DNA of 64,000 bases, taken from NCBI RefSeq assembly GCF_019904295.1, contig NZ_CP065359.1, positions 3,093,501-3,157,500 of the forward strand, given 5' to 3'. The notes under the pieces were generated by a model. That model had not been told where the DNA came from. It saw only the letters and a list, made by a program, of their open reading frames with translations, and did no database searches. Both the position numbers and the translations under genes were made by a program. Below are positions 8,683 to 18,174 of this stretch, piece after piece. The DNA comes from Ruegeria sp. SCSIO 43209 (GTDB lineage: Bacteria; Pseudomonadota; Alphaproteobacteria; Rhodobacterales; Rhodobacteraceae). Position 1 is the first letter of the stretch, and each line of letters begins with the position of its first letter.

Positions 8683-10046
8683 CTGCTCTGATCCCCTTCC
8701 GGTTTCACCCAGCGCATCAGGACTAGGCCCAGAATAAACAACAGAATGATCGGTGACACCCCCAGTCTTGCACTACCGGTTGCTGCTGTTGCTATTCCGA
8801 TCAATAGCGGCGCTGCAAAGGCGGTCGCCCGACCCGAAAGCCCGTACAGCCCAAAACTCTCGACCGGGGTGGCGGGATCAGTATGGCGTACCATCATTGA
8901 ACGGCTGGCGGATTGCAGAATACCTCCCATGCCGCCGATCAGAACTCCGCACCCGAAGAACGCCATGTCCGGCAGGCCCGAGCCTACGGGTAATGAAATT
9001 CCGTAGATCTGTGTTCGATCCATCGACACAACCGTTACGCAGACAAAGATCAGAACCCAAATCGCAACCAATATCACCGGTTTAGGGCCGTACTTGCGAT
9101 CCATCTTGCCCCCGATCCACGCAAAGATGGCCGAGGCCAGAACGCTGACGATTCCAAATACGCCGATTTTTATCAGGTCCCATTCAAGCACCAACCGCGC
9201 GTAGACGCCTCCGAAACTGTATAGCCCGTTCAACGCGTCGCGATAGAACATCGACGACCCCAGATAGGTCGCCAGACTGACCCGGTGACGCAAAGCCGCC
9301 ACGGACTTGCCCAGCAAGCGCAGCGCCTCACCCACGCTACCCTGTTTGTTGGTCTCAGGATCATCCCGAACCCACAGGAAATACGGCACCATGAACAACA
9401 CGAACCATCCAGCGGTGAAGGGGCCGACAAACCGCGTCCCTTCACGCGTTGCCGCATCCAGCCCGAACAACGGATCCATACCAATCAAGGTCTTGCCGTT
9501 GGGCTGTTCAACAAACAGCGCCAGCATGATGGCCAGCGACAGCAGGCCTCCGAAATAGCCGAAGGCGAAGCCCGAACCTGAAATCTCGCCCACTTCTCTA
9601 TCGTCACCCAGATCGGGCAGCTGAGAGTTGATGAAGATCAGTGCATATTCTGCGCCCACAAAGCCCAGACCAAAAGCCGACAGCATCAACCACATGTTCG
9701 AGCCATCGGGCATCGTGTACCACAACGCGGCAGACCCCACCGCGTACATCACCGAAAACCCGAGAATCCACGGGATGCGCCGACCCGAAACATCCGCCAT
9801 CGCGCCCAACAGGGGCGCTCCGAACGCGATGATCAGCCCAGTTATGGTCAGGCAATTCGCCCAGACGGTCTGCGCCTGCGCCGCCGCAGCATCGGTGTCT
9901 AATCCGGTATTCGCATAGTATTGAGCCGCCACCCCGGCGAAATAGGGGCCAAAGACAAAGGTCACCAGCAGTGTATGGAACGGCTGGCTGGCCCAGTCGA
10001 AAAACCACCAGCCCCAGATGCGCTTACGCTTGGAAATCTCCGCCAT
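8679..10046 (-). CDS. MFS transporter, UMF1/Atg22-like
   Basis: A 455-residue inner-membrane protein with 11-12 hydrophobic segments. The N-terminus (RKRIWGWWFFDWASQPFHTLL) is the hallmark of the UMF1 (Atg22-like) branch of the major facilitator superfamily, and the LLGAMADVSGRRIPW segment is the MFS loop 2-3 motif. The yeast relative exports amino acids from vacuoles; the bacterial substrate is unknown. Because it is translationally coupled to the murein endopeptidase MepA, a role with cell-wall breakdown products is possible, but this is inference from neighbourhood only. Confidence 0.85.
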   Translation of the reverse strand: MAEISKRKRIWGWWFFDWASQPFHTLLVTFVFGPYFAGVAAQYYANTGLDTDAAAAQAQTVWANCLTITGLIIAFGAPLLGAMADVSGRRIPWILGFSVMYAVGSAALWYTMPDGSNMWLMLSAFGLGFVGAEYALIFINSQLPDLGDDREVGEISGSGFAFGYFGGLLSLAIMLALFVEQPNGKTLIGMDPLFGLDAATREGTRFVGPFTAGWFVLFMVPYFLWVRDDPETNKQGSVGEALRLLGKSVAALRHRVSLATYLGSSMFYRDALNGLYSFGGVYARLVLEWDLIKIGVFGIVSVLASAIFAWIGGKMDRKYGPKPVILVAIWVLIFVCVTVVSMDRTQIYGISLPVGSGLPDMAFFGCGVLIGGMGGILQSASRSMMVRHTDPATPVESFGLYGLSGRATAFAAPLLIGIATAATGSARLGVSPIILLFILGLVLMRWVKPEGDQSR

Positions 10047-10179
10047 CTCTGCCCCATATTATTATTGTTGCGATCATAAGACGGGGCTTTGGGTCAATTC
10101 GCAAGCGTTCTGTTGGGGCGCACTTGCTCTTTGCGGCTGTGACGCTTAGGTCTCAGGACAATTGACGAACGGAGTGCCC

Positions 10180-10467
10180 ATGCTGTCGCTGATCCAAATC
10201 CTTCTGCTGATCCTGGACATTGTCTGGTTCATCATCCTTGCCCATGTGATCATGAGCTGGCTGATCAACTTCCAGGTGCTGAACCTGCACCAGCAACTGG
10301 TGGCGCAAATCTGGTACGGACTGAACCGTTTGTTAGAGCCGATCTACGGCCCCATTCGCCGCATTCTGCCCGCCATGGGCGGTCTGGATCTGACCCCTCT
10401 GGTGGTGCTGATCGGAGTCTATGCGTTGCGGATCATCCTGATCAACAACGCGGTCTATTTCTACTGA
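10180..10467 (+). CDS. YggT family membrane protein
   Basis: A 95-residue integral membrane protein with two or more hydrophobic segments (LSLIQILLLILDIVWFIILA and LTPLVVLIGVYALRIILI) and the conserved inter-helix stretch NRLLEPIYGPIRRILPAMGGLDLTP (central part RLLEPIYGPIRR). YggT proteins are widespread and linked to osmotic tolerance and cell division or membrane organisation, but the mechanism is unclear. The ATG at 10180 is chosen because GGAG precedes it at good spacing; an in-frame TTG 18 bases earlier has no such site. Confidence 0.88.
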   Translation: MLSLIQILLLILDIVWFIILAHVIMSWLINFQVLNLHQQLVAQIWYGLNRLLEPIYGPIRRILPAMGGLDLTPLVVLIGVYALRIILINNAVYFY

Positions 10468-10497
10468 CCTCTTGTTCACCGAATCTTAGTATGTGAT

Positions 10498-10536
10498 GGT
10501 CCTGTCTTAAGAGCAGATAAACCATAAAACAGGACC
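10498..10536 (+). repeat. 8-bp inverted repeat in the recQ leader
   Basis: GGTCCTGT (10498-10505) is perfectly inverted as ACAGGACC (10529-10536), with a 23-base AT-rich loop, and ends 9 bases before the recQ ATG. The right arm contains the AGGA that is the best candidate ribosome site, so folding could reduce recQ translation, or the repeat could bind a repressor. No regulator is known to me for this motif. Confidence 0.5.
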
Positions 10537-10545
10537 CTCCGTCGC

Positions 10546-12585
10546 ATGTTCGACTCCGCACCCTTGTTGCGAGACGTTTTCGGATTCGACGACTTCCGCC
10601 CCGGTCAGGAAGAGATCGTCGACGCCGTGACCGCAGGTGAAAACGTGCTGGCGATCATGCCCACTGGTGGGGGCAAGTCCTTATGTTTCCAATTACCTGC
10701 GTTGCTGCGAGACGGCGTGACTGTTGTGATCTCTCCGCTGATCGCCTTGATGCGCGATCAGGTGCGTGGGCTGCAGGAAGCCGGTGTCGAGGCGGGCGCG
10801 CTCACCTCGGGCAACACCCCCGAAGAAACTGATGCGGTGTGGGACGCATTAGAGGCTGGGCGGCTCAAGCTTCTGTATATGGCGCCCGAGCGTCTGGCCG
10901 CCGGGTCGGCGCTGGGGATGCTGCGCAGGATCAACGTCAATCTGATCGCGGTGGATGAGGCCCATTGTGTCAGCCAATGGGGCCACGATTTCCGCCCTGA
11001 TTATCTGCGGATCGGAAAGCTGCGGCGCGCTTTGAATGTTCCCCTCGCCGCGTTCACCGCGACAGCGGATGCGGAAACGCAGGACGAGATCGTCGAAAAA
11101 CTGTTCGACGGTGTTGAGCCGCGCAAGTTCCTGCGGGGGTTCGACAGGCCCAATATCCATCTGGCTTTTGCCGCCAAGGATGGACCGCGCAAACAGATCC
11201 TCGATTTCGCTGCCGCGCGTAAAACCCAATCCGGCATCGTCTATTGCGGGACCCGCAACAAGACCGAGGTGCTGGCGCAAGCCCTGCGCGCCGAAGGTCA
11301 CACGGCCTGCCACTATCACGGCGGGATGGAGGCCGAGGATCGCCGCATCGTGGAAGCTCGCTTTGCGCGCGAGGACGGGCTGATTGTCGTCGCTACGGTC
11401 GCCTTTGGCATGGGTATCGACAAGCCGGACATCCGCTGGGTCGCCCATGCGGATTTGCCGAAATCGATCGAGGCCTATTATCAAGAAATCGGTCGCGCCG
11501 GACGCGATGGTGGACCAGCCGAGACCCTGACCCTGTTCGGGCCTGACGATATCCGACTACGACGCTCACAGATCGACGAAGGACTGGCCCCACCTGAACG
11601 GCGCATGGCGGATCATGCGCGTCTTAACGCGCTGCTGGGATTGGCCGAAGCACTGAAATGCCGCCGCCAGACCTTGCTGGGGTATTTTGGGGAACAGGCT
11701 GAACCCTGCGGCAAGTGCGATCTCTGCGACAACCCGCCCGAAGTCTTCGACGGCACAACGCCCGTCCGCATGGCTCTGTCCGCCATGCTACGCACCGAGG
11801 AATGGTTCGGCGCAGGTCATCTGATCGACATTCTGCTTGCCAACGAGACCGATAAAATTCGCGCACGGCGACACGACAATCTGTCCACCTACGGCATCGG
11901 CAAGGACTGGTCGCGCCCGCAATGGCAAGCGATCTTCAGGCAGATGATGGGCCATGATTTGGTGCGCCCCGACCCTGAACGCCACGGCGCGCTGCGTATG
12001 ACAGAAACCGCCAAACCCATCCTGAAAGGTGAGGCGTTGATCGATCTGCGCAAGGATACCATCCGCAAAGCCACCCGACGACCCGCTGTCAAAGCGATGG
12101 TGTCCGAGGAAGACGCGCCGCTGCTCTCGGCGCTCAAGGCCAAGCGGCGCGCACTGGCCGAGGCCGCTCGGGTCCCGGCTTATGTTATTTTTCCTGATCG
12201 CACCCTAATTGAGATGGCAGAAACCCGACCTGCAAATCTGGACGACATGGCGCGGATCAGCGGTATTGGGTCAAAGAAACTGGAGCGCTATGGTTCCACT
12301 TTCCTTGAGGTGCTGACCGGCGCGGTAGAAGAATTGCACCCGGCGCGGCGCAAGCTTGCCGGCCGCAATCAGGGCGACATTTACGATCAGTTGCTTGAGG
12401 TTCAATCGCAATTGTCGCGTGGCCCCGACGGGATCGACAAACCGCTAAGCTGCACGGCCTCGCAATTGGCGAAAGTGGCACAACTGCACCCGGATGATCC
12501 ACGAGCGATGGAGCAGGTTCTGGGTGACCGTCGTCACGAAAGGTTTGGCGCGGCGTTTCTGGACGTGCTGCAACAGGCGGGCTAG
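10546..12585 (+). CDS. recQ: ATP-dependent DNA helicase RecQ
   Basis: A 3'-5' superfamily 2 helicase that works in recombination and replication-fork repair. Domains in order: helicase core with Walker A PTGGGKSLC (residues 39-47) and the DEAH box VDEAHCVSQWGHDFRPDYL near residue 138; the second RecA-like lobe with GRAGRDG near residue 316; the zinc-binding region with CGKCDLCD near residue 392; a winged helix; and a C-terminal HRDC domain (YVIFPDRTLIEMAETRP, then ISGIGSKKLERYG). A further C-terminal stretch resembles a second degenerate HRDC-like repeat. Length (679) is slightly longer than the E. coli enzyme. An inverted repeat lies in the leader. Confidence 0.95.
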   Translation: MFDSAPLLRDVFGFDDFRPGQEEIVDAVTAGENVLAIMPTGGGKSLCFQLPALLRDGVTVVISPLIALMRDQVRGLQEAGVEAGALTSGNTPEETDAVWDALEAGRLKLLYMAPERLAAGSALGMLRRINVNLIAVDEAHCVSQWGHDFRPDYLRIGKLRRALNVPLAAFTATADAETQDEIVEKLFDGVEPRKFLRGFDRPNIHLAFAAKDGPRKQILDFAAARKTQSGIVYCGTRNKTEVLAQALRAEGHTACHYHGGMEAEDRRIVEARFAREDGLIVVATVAFGMGIDKPDIRWVAHADLPKSIEAYYQEIGRAGRDGGPAETLTLFGPDDIRLRRSQIDEGLAPPERRMADHARLNALLGLAEALKCRRQTLLGYFGEQAEPCGKCDLCDNPPEVFDGTTPVRMALSAMLRTEEWFGAGHLIDILLANETDKIRARRHDNLSTYGIGKDWSRPQWQAIFRQMMGHDLVRPDPERHGALRMTETAKPILKGEALIDLRKDTIRKATRRPAVKAMVSEEDAPLLSALKAKRRALAEAARVPAYVIFPDRTLIEMAETRPANLDDMARISGIGSKKLERYGSTFLEVLTGAVEELHPARRKLAGRNQGDIYDQLLEVQSQLSRGPDGIDKPLSCTASQLAKVAQLHPDDPRAMEQVLGDRRHERFGAAFLDVLQQAG

Positions 12586-12618
12586 ATACGCCTGAGCAGG
12601 CGAGAAACGAGGGCGGAT

Positions 12619-13389
12619 ATGCTGGTAGTGATTTCCCCGGCCAAGCGGCTGGATTGGGCAGAACGAAACGTCGAATTAACCCAACCCGATTTTCAGGATG
12701 ACGCGATCCGCTTGTCGAAGACAGCACGCAATCTGACATTGGGCAATCTGAAAAAACTGATGGACCTGAGCGACGACTTGGCCCGCCTGAACCGCGACCG
12801 GTATCGTATGTTCTCGGACGCGCCCGATGCGGAGACGACGCGCCCTGCCGCACTGGCGTTTGCGGGCGATACCTATCAAGGGCTTGAAGCCGCATCGCTG
12901 GATGCCGACGAAATGGCCTGGGCACAGGATCACCTGCGCATTCTGTCCGGGCTTTATGGCGTATTGCGCCCGCTGGATGCCATACAGGCCTACCGGCTTG
13001 AGATGGGTAGTAAACTGAAAACCAGACGCGGAAAAAACCTGTACGAATATTGGCGCGATCAGCTAAGCAAGGTGCTGAACGCGCAGGCCGCCGAAACTGA
13101 CAGCAAGGTTCTGGTGAACTGCGCCAGTCAGGAATACTTCGGCGCGGTCGACCTGAAGGCACTGAAGCTGCCCGTTGTGACCCCGATCTTCATGGAGGAC
13201 AAGGGCGGCACCCCCAAGATCGTCAGCTTCTTCGCCAAGAAAGCGCGCGGTGCGATGGCACGCTACATCATCCAGCACCGCCTGACCGATCCCATTGGCC
13301 TGTTGGATTTCGACAGCGGTGGTTATGAATACAGGGCAGATCTGTCTGACGACTACAAACCTGTGTTTGTTCGCCCCTATCAGGCCTGA
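12619..13389 (+). CDS. yaaA: Peroxide stress protein YaaA
   Basis: YaaA (DUF328) lowers intracellular free iron and limits DNA and protein damage under hydrogen peroxide stress in E. coli; it is a DNA-binding cytoplasmic protein. The 256-residue length and the conserved segments LVVISPAKRLDW (residues 2-13), the ALAFAGDTYQGL stretch, YGVLRPLDAIQAYRLEMG, the LVNCASQEYF motif and FFAKKARGAMARY are all present. It follows recQ by 33 bases on the same strand, so the two genome-maintenance genes may be co-expressed. Its end overlaps the convergent VOC gene by 10 bases. Confidence 0.94.
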   Translation: MLVVISPAKRLDWAERNVELTQPDFQDDAIRLSKTARNLTLGNLKKLMDLSDDLARLNRDRYRMFSDAPDAETTRPAALAFAGDTYQGLEAASLDADEMAWAQDHLRILSGLYGVLRPLDAIQAYRLEMGSKLKTRRGKNLYEYWRDQLSKVLNAQAAETDSKVLVNCASQEYFGAVDLKALKLPVVTPIFMEDKGGTPKIVSFFAKKARGAMARYIIQHRLTDPIGLLDFDSGGYEYRADLSDDYKPVFVRPYQA

Positions 13390-13841
13390 TCGAGCAGTGA
13401 AGAGTCGTAGGCTACAAGCTCAACGGTGTTCCCTTCGGGGTCTTGGGTGAAGATACCGCGCCAGCCGATCCAGCCAAAATGCTCGACCCGATAAGGCTGG
13501 TCGATCTGGTCGTACCAGCGCATGACAGCATCCTGTTCGACAAAGGGCAGCGACAGCGCGATATGGTGCAGGGCCGAGGCGCCCCCTGTTACTGGCACTG
13601 CCGCGCCAGTCTGGCCCGATCCACGCTCAGAGCCAACAGACTGGTGAAACAGGGCCAGCACCTGTGTATGTCCACCAAACCCTTCGGCAATCCGAAAAAA
13701 GGTGATGGCGCTGTTATGGTCGCCTTGCAATCGCTGCAACCCTATCACCTTCTCATAGAAATACACCATTGCCGCCATATCGGCGCAGCGAATTGCAATC
13801 TCACCCAATCCCCGGGGGCGAAAACCGCGCTCATCTGACAT
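13380..13841 (-). CDS. VOC (glyoxalase/dioxygenase superfamily) protein
   Basis: A 153-residue protein with the vicinal-oxygen-chelate fold pattern: GLGEIAIRCADMAAMVYFYEKVIGL at the N-terminus (paired beta-alpha-beta modules), SALHHIALSLPF in the middle, and a terminal FTQDPEGNTVELVAYD strand. One His and one Glu in usual metal-ligand positions are visible. The substrate is unknown; the family includes glyoxalase I, extradiol dioxygenases and resistance proteins. It lies 9 bases downstream of the hybrid histidine kinase gene on the same strand and may share its transcript. Confidence 0.8.
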   Translation of the reverse strand: MSDERGFRPRGLGEIAIRCADMAAMVYFYEKVIGLQRLQGDHNSAITFFRIAEGFGGHTQVLALFHQSVGSERGSGQTGAAVPVTGGASALHHIALSLPFVEQDAVMRWYDQIDQPYRVEHFGWIGWRGIFTQDPEGNTVELVAYDSSLLDQA

Positions 13842-13850
13842 AAATCGATC

Positions 13851-16064
13851 CTATTCCGTACTTTCACCTTCTGCACCGACCAATTGGGCATCGGCTGGAC
13901 GATGTTCCAGTATCATCTTGTGGATCAGTTTCTTGTGCAACGGTTTGGTCAGATAATGATCAAGCCCGGCTGCCAGTATGCCCTCATCATCCCCTGTCAT
14001 GGCATGGGCCGTCAGGGCCACTATGGGAACATGTCGATCCGTTCCGATCTCGCGCCGCCGGATTTCACCCGTCGCCTCTTTCCCATCCATCTTGGGCATC
14101 GAGATATCCATGAAAATCAGGTCCGGGTCGAAACTGGCGAAGGTTTCGATCGCCTCCAACCCATTGGAGACGAATTTCAAATCGATCTTCAGATCTTTGG
14201 TCATCTTTTGAAGGATCAGTTGATTGGTTCGATTGTCCTCGGCTGCCAGAACCCGCATCAGCCTCTGATTCTGCGGAACTTGCGCATGAGTCTCGGGATC
14301 AGCGACGCAGTCGTCACTGCGATCCGACTTGAATACAGGAGCACCCAGCGCCATCAGCCGTGAATACAGCTCGGCGCGAGGAATGGGCTTTTGCAACACG
14401 CCGTCAATCAGGCGATGGGCCGGGTCGGCATGAATCACACCCGGATTGGCCGACATCACCACAATTGGCAGATCACCCCATCCTTTGTCGCGCAGTGTTG
14501 TGGCGAGTTCCAGACCGTCCATGTCCGGCAGATCGTGATCGCACAGCACCAGATCAATAGTTTTGTCCATTGCAGAAAGCGCTTCAGCCCCTGTTGAACG
14601 GGTGAGCGCCTGAGACCCAAGGCGGCTCAGTTGTTTGGTCAGAATGGCGCGGTTGACGGCCATATCCTCGACCACCAGAACCTGGCCCAACTGCCCCGCC
14701 AGATCGGGCGGAACGGGCTGCGGACCTTCGGCCGTGGGCAGTGTGATACGGAAACCAAAGCAAGATCCTTTGCCCGCGTCGCTTTCGACCCAGACGGCAC
14801 CGCCCATCATCGAGATCAGCCGCTTGGTGATTGCCAGCCCCAAACCCGTGCCTTCGAATTGGCGGTTCTGGGCATCCTCAACCTGATTGAATTCACCAAA
14901 GATGTGCGGGACCTTGTCGGCTTTGATTCCGATACCCGTATCCTCGATGGCCACGTGGATGTCGCAGGTTTCAGTTGTCGCGTCAGGAACACCGGTCACC
15001 CGGATAAGGACATGGCCCTGCGCGGTAAACTTCACTGCATTGCCGACAAGGTTGGTCAGAATCTGCCGAATCCGCCCCGGATCACCCACAAAAAGCGTCG
15101 GCAGGAACAGGTCATAGTCCACCAGCAAGGTCAGGCCCTTGTCGCGTACGCTGGGTTGCAACAGCATCGCGACCTCAAGGATACAGCGCTCCAAATCGAA
15201 CTGTTCGGGGTGCAGCGTCAACTTGTCGGCCTCGATCTTGGAATAGTCGAGAACATCGTTGATGATGACCAGCAAAGCCTCGCCCGAATTGCGAATTGTG
15301 CTTACATAGAGCCTTTGTTCTTCGTTCATCGGGGTTTCGGTCAGCAGTTCGGTCATACCGACGATCCCGTTCATCGGCGTGCGAATCTCATGGCTCATAT
15401 TGGCCAGAAAGGCGGATTTGGCGCGGTTTGCGGCCTCGGCCCGTTCACGTGCAGCGTTTAGCTCGGCCTCATGCCGGACCGAGGCTGTGATGTTCAACGC
15501 CAGGCTCAGCACGTCACCGCCGTGGCCCCGCTGATCAATCAGCCGGATATATTGGCTGTTCCACAACTGGATCACCTCGGGTTCGGGGTGCGGTTGCGCC
15601 CAGCGTGCAAGCATACGCGCCTGCCAGTCCGCGATATTTTCCGCGCCGATGTCCACGATCCCTTCATGGGTCAGAATTTCGAGAATACGCGTGTAGCTGA
15701 TCCCCGGCGCGACCTCTTCCAGCCCATCGAAAACGCTTAGGTAAGCGGCGTTGGCACCGATCAGTGTGTTGTTGCCGTCGAAAAAGGCAAACCCGTCAGG
15801 GATGGTCTGGATCGAATGCCACAGGCGGCGTTCAGCCACTTCGATCTTGGCATTGGCTACGGTCAGATCGGATTTGACCTTTTCGTTTTCATCGCGAACC
15901 GTCGCAACCTCGGCCTGAGTCTCATCGATCTGACGTGTCAATGCGATAGCATGGCGTCCCAATTTGCGGTTGGCAGCAGACAACTCGGCCTGTTTCAGAT
16001 GCAACAACCGCTCGGCCGCCAGTCGTGCGCGCCGTTCCTGCGCCAGTTTCTCAGCAAGACTCAT
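13851..16064 (-). CDS. Hybrid sensor histidine kinase with two receiver domains
   Basis: A 737-residue cytoplasmic signalling kinase with no membrane segment. Order of parts: an N-terminal coiled coil (residues about 5-80, rich in Ala, Glu, Arg), a PAS-like sensor (about 85-190, containing PDGFAFFDGNNTLIGAN), a HisKA dimerisation helix with the phosphorylated His in FLANMSHEIRTPMNG near residue 225, an HATPase domain with the GTGLGLAITKRL box near residue 408, a first receiver (Asp in VLCDHDLPDMDG near residue 520) and a second receiver (Asp in IFMDISMPKMDG near residue 655). The input signal is unknown. No partner phosphotransfer protein or response regulator is adjacent. Confidence 0.9.
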   Translation of the reverse strand: MSLAEKLAQERRARLAAERLLHLKQAELSAANRKLGRHAIALTRQIDETQAEVATVRDENEKVKSDLTVANAKIEVAERRLWHSIQTIPDGFAFFDGNNTLIGANAAYLSVFDGLEEVAPGISYTRILEILTHEGIVDIGAENIADWQARMLARWAQPHPEPEVIQLWNSQYIRLIDQRGHGGDVLSLALNITASVRHEAELNAARERAEAANRAKSAFLANMSHEIRTPMNGIVGMTELLTETPMNEEQRLYVSTIRNSGEALLVIINDVLDYSKIEADKLTLHPEQFDLERCILEVAMLLQPSVRDKGLTLLVDYDLFLPTLFVGDPGRIRQILTNLVGNAVKFTAQGHVLIRVTGVPDATTETCDIHVAIEDTGIGIKADKVPHIFGEFNQVEDAQNRQFEGTGLGLAITKRLISMMGGAVWVESDAGKGSCFGFRITLPTAEGPQPVPPDLAGQLGQVLVVEDMAVNRAILTKQLSRLGSQALTRSTGAEALSAMDKTIDLVLCDHDLPDMDGLELATTLRDKGWGDLPIVVMSANPGVIHADPAHRLIDGVLQKPIPRAELYSRLMALGAPVFKSDRSDDCVADPETHAQVPQNQRLMRVLAAEDNRTNQLILQKMTKDLKIDLKFVSNGLEAIETFASFDPDLIFMDISMPKMDGKEATGEIRRREIGTDRHVPIVALTAHAMTGDDEGILAAGLDHYLTKPLHKKLIHKMILEHRPADAQLVGAEGESTE

Positions 16065-16131
16065 GTAAAGTTTTCCCGCGATAATCTGCTCAGAGCATCG
16101 CGGTAGAGCATGAAAAAGTGCTTAAGCAGCG

Positions 16132-18174
16132 TTAGCGGCGTCCCTCACGCAACCAACCGGCCAAGAGGAACCCACCGGCAAGCAACAGCACCAGCCAGGG
16201 TGGAAGCAACCCGGCCTGTGTAACATCGCGGGTTTCATAGGCGTCGCGCGGGGTCAGACCGATCCAGCCCCGACCTGCTGCCGGTCGGCCCGCACGGACA
16301 TTCCGGATTGAGGGCAGACCCTCTTCCAACCGGATCGTTCCCCCGCGCAGGCTGGCCAGAACGGGGCTTAGAATCTCATCGGTCGCGATCGTGCGCTCGA
16401 ATTCCTTTGGTGCAGCAGGACCAAGACCGATCACGGCAGAATGCGCACCCTCTTCCAGACGGTACAGGCCAATTTCAGGGCCGAAGTACTGCGCCTCGAA
16501 CCGACCGGGCGAGACTTCGTTTAGCGTAATCTCCAAGGTGTCGCCGTTGGGGAGGGTGACGGTGACTGGGCCAACTTCATCCTCCAGCGTTTGACGGATA
16601 ATGCGCATGGACTGGCCGTTCGCCTCGGCCCACAGCGCCTCTTCCTCAAGCTCGGGTTCTTTCATCATCCAATGGGCCAGCCTGCGGAGTAGTTCCAACT
16701 GCGGGCCACCGCCCTCAAAGCCGCGGCTCCATAGCCAGGCGTGGTCTGATGCCATCAGCGCTACACGGCCTTCACCCACGCGATCCAACAGCAGCAACGG
16801 ACGATCATCCACGCCGGTCATGAGCATATTGCCGGATAGCTGGCTGACATCGATCTGGCGCAGCCAAGCACCCCAAGTCTCAGCATCGCCCAGATCAGCA
16901 GTAACCGGATGACGCTGGCCCAGATCGGTGACCATGGGCACGTACCGTTCCTCGTAAACCCGCGCACTGGGTTTTGCGGGCAGGACCGGCCCAAGAGGGG
17001 ATCGGTACAGGCTGTCCGCCGTGGCAAAATCAGGGCCAGCAGCGACCAGCACCGCGCCACCATTGACGATATAGTCGCCAACATTATCCAGATAGATCGC
17101 AGGCAGGATGCCGCGCCGTTTGTAGCGGTCAAAGATGATCAGGTCGAAATCATTGATCTTCTCCAGAAACAACTCTCGCGTTGGGAAGGCAATCAGTGAG
17201 AGCTCATCCACCGGTACGCCATCCTGTTTTTCCGGCGGCCGGAGGATGGTAAAATGGACCAAATCAACCGAGCTGTCAGATTTCAGCAGGTTGCGCCAAG
17301 TACGCCCGCCCGGATGCGGCTCGCCCGATACCAGCAGAACACGCAGGCGATCCCGCACACCGTTCATCTGGATCAGAGCCGTGTTGTTGCGGTCGGTCAG
17401 TTCGCCCTCGGCCTGCGGGACCGTGAACTGGATGACGTTCCTACCACCATGCGGCAGCGTGATCGGGAGCTCGACGTCCAGACCGATTGGAATGGTGAAC
17501 TGCTCGGGTTCACCTCCATCGACGGAAATCTCAAGCGGAGCGTTTGCAACTCCGGCAGGCGCAGCCCCAGTGTCTTCGACGCGCAGGGTCAGGGTCACGG
17601 GTTCACCGATAATGGCGAAGGCTGGGGCGTTACGCACGATCAGGCGCCGATCCCAATCGCCTTCGCGCCCAGTCTGTAACAGATGCATTGGAGCAGGCAG
17701 GTCGGGTGCCAGGTCTGCATCATGAACGATGCCGTCTGACACCACGATAATGCCCGCAATCCGCGCACGGGGTTCTTCGGCCAGTGCCGCGTTCAGCGCA
17801 GCCATGACCTGCGTGCCCTCGTCACCATCGCCGTCACCAACCTGGATGCGGCGCAGCTCGGTATTGTCTCGCGCTTCGATCTCGGTCACGAGGTCGTTGG
17901 CAGCCTGAGCAGTCTGTTCGGCACGATCCGATAGGGTTTGACTGGCGCTTTCATCTTCGATCATCAACACGATGTCGGTAAGCGGCGCGCGATCTTCGAC
18001 CTGATAAACAGGACCGCTAAGCGCCCCGAGGATGACCAGGGCCGCCAAGCCGCGCAGGGCCCAGCCCGACAGACCGCGCCAATGCGCCAGAACCACACCT
18101 GACATGGCAATCAATGCCACGGCTGCCAGAAACGGCAACGGGATTAGCGGGTCAAAGATGACGGTTCCGGTCAT
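16132..18174 (-). CDS. Membrane protein of the MoxR/DUF58/DUF4159 operon
   Basis: A 680-residue protein anchored by hydrophobic segments at the N-terminus (residues about 10-60) and near the C-terminus (LPPWLVLLLAGGFLLAGWL). The middle has von Willebrand-like and class I glutamine-amidotransferase-like character (VLVAAGPDFA, DDRPLLLLDRVGEGRVALMASDHAWLW) without an evident catalytic triad. It is the last gene of a four-gene chain and its ATG overlaps the stop of the DUF4159 gene (ATGA). Family knowledge: such clusters pair a MoxR chaperone-like ATPase with vWA or Bat-like membrane proteins, probably for assembly or quality control at the membrane. The exact function is not known. Confidence 0.75.
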   Translation of the reverse strand: MTGTVIFDPLIPLPFLAAVALIAMSGVVLAHWRGLSGWALRGLAALVILGALSGPVYQVEDRAPLTDIVLMIEDESASQTLSDRAEQTAQAANDLVTEIEARDNTELRRIQVGDGDGDEGTQVMAALNAALAEEPRARIAGIIVVSDGIVHDADLAPDLPAPMHLLQTGREGDWDRRLIVRNAPAFAIIGEPVTLTLRVEDTGAAPAGVANAPLEISVDGGEPEQFTIPIGLDVELPITLPHGGRNVIQFTVPQAEGELTDRNNTALIQMNGVRDRLRVLLVSGEPHPGGRTWRNLLKSDSSVDLVHFTILRPPEKQDGVPVDELSLIAFPTRELFLEKINDFDLIIFDRYKRRGILPAIYLDNVGDYIVNGGAVLVAAGPDFATADSLYRSPLGPVLPAKPSARVYEERYVPMVTDLGQRHPVTADLGDAETWGAWLRQIDVSQLSGNMLMTGVDDRPLLLLDRVGEGRVALMASDHAWLWSRGFEGGGPQLELLRRLAHWMMKEPELEEEALWAEANGQSMRIIRQTLEDEVGPVTVTLPNGDTLEITLNEVSPGRFEAQYFGPEIGLYRLEEGAHSAVIGLGPAAPKEFERTIATDEILSPVLASLRGGTIRLEEGLPSIRNVRAGRPAAGRGWIGLTPRDAYETRDVTQAGLLPPWLVLLLAGGFLLAGWLREGRR

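Noticed and set aside
12257..13162. Long minus-strand open frame (301 codons) opposite the end of recQ and start of yaaA
   Set aside because: It is antisense to two clear conserved genes, is rich in Pro, Arg and Ser as expected of a GC-rich shadow frame, and has no recognisable family.
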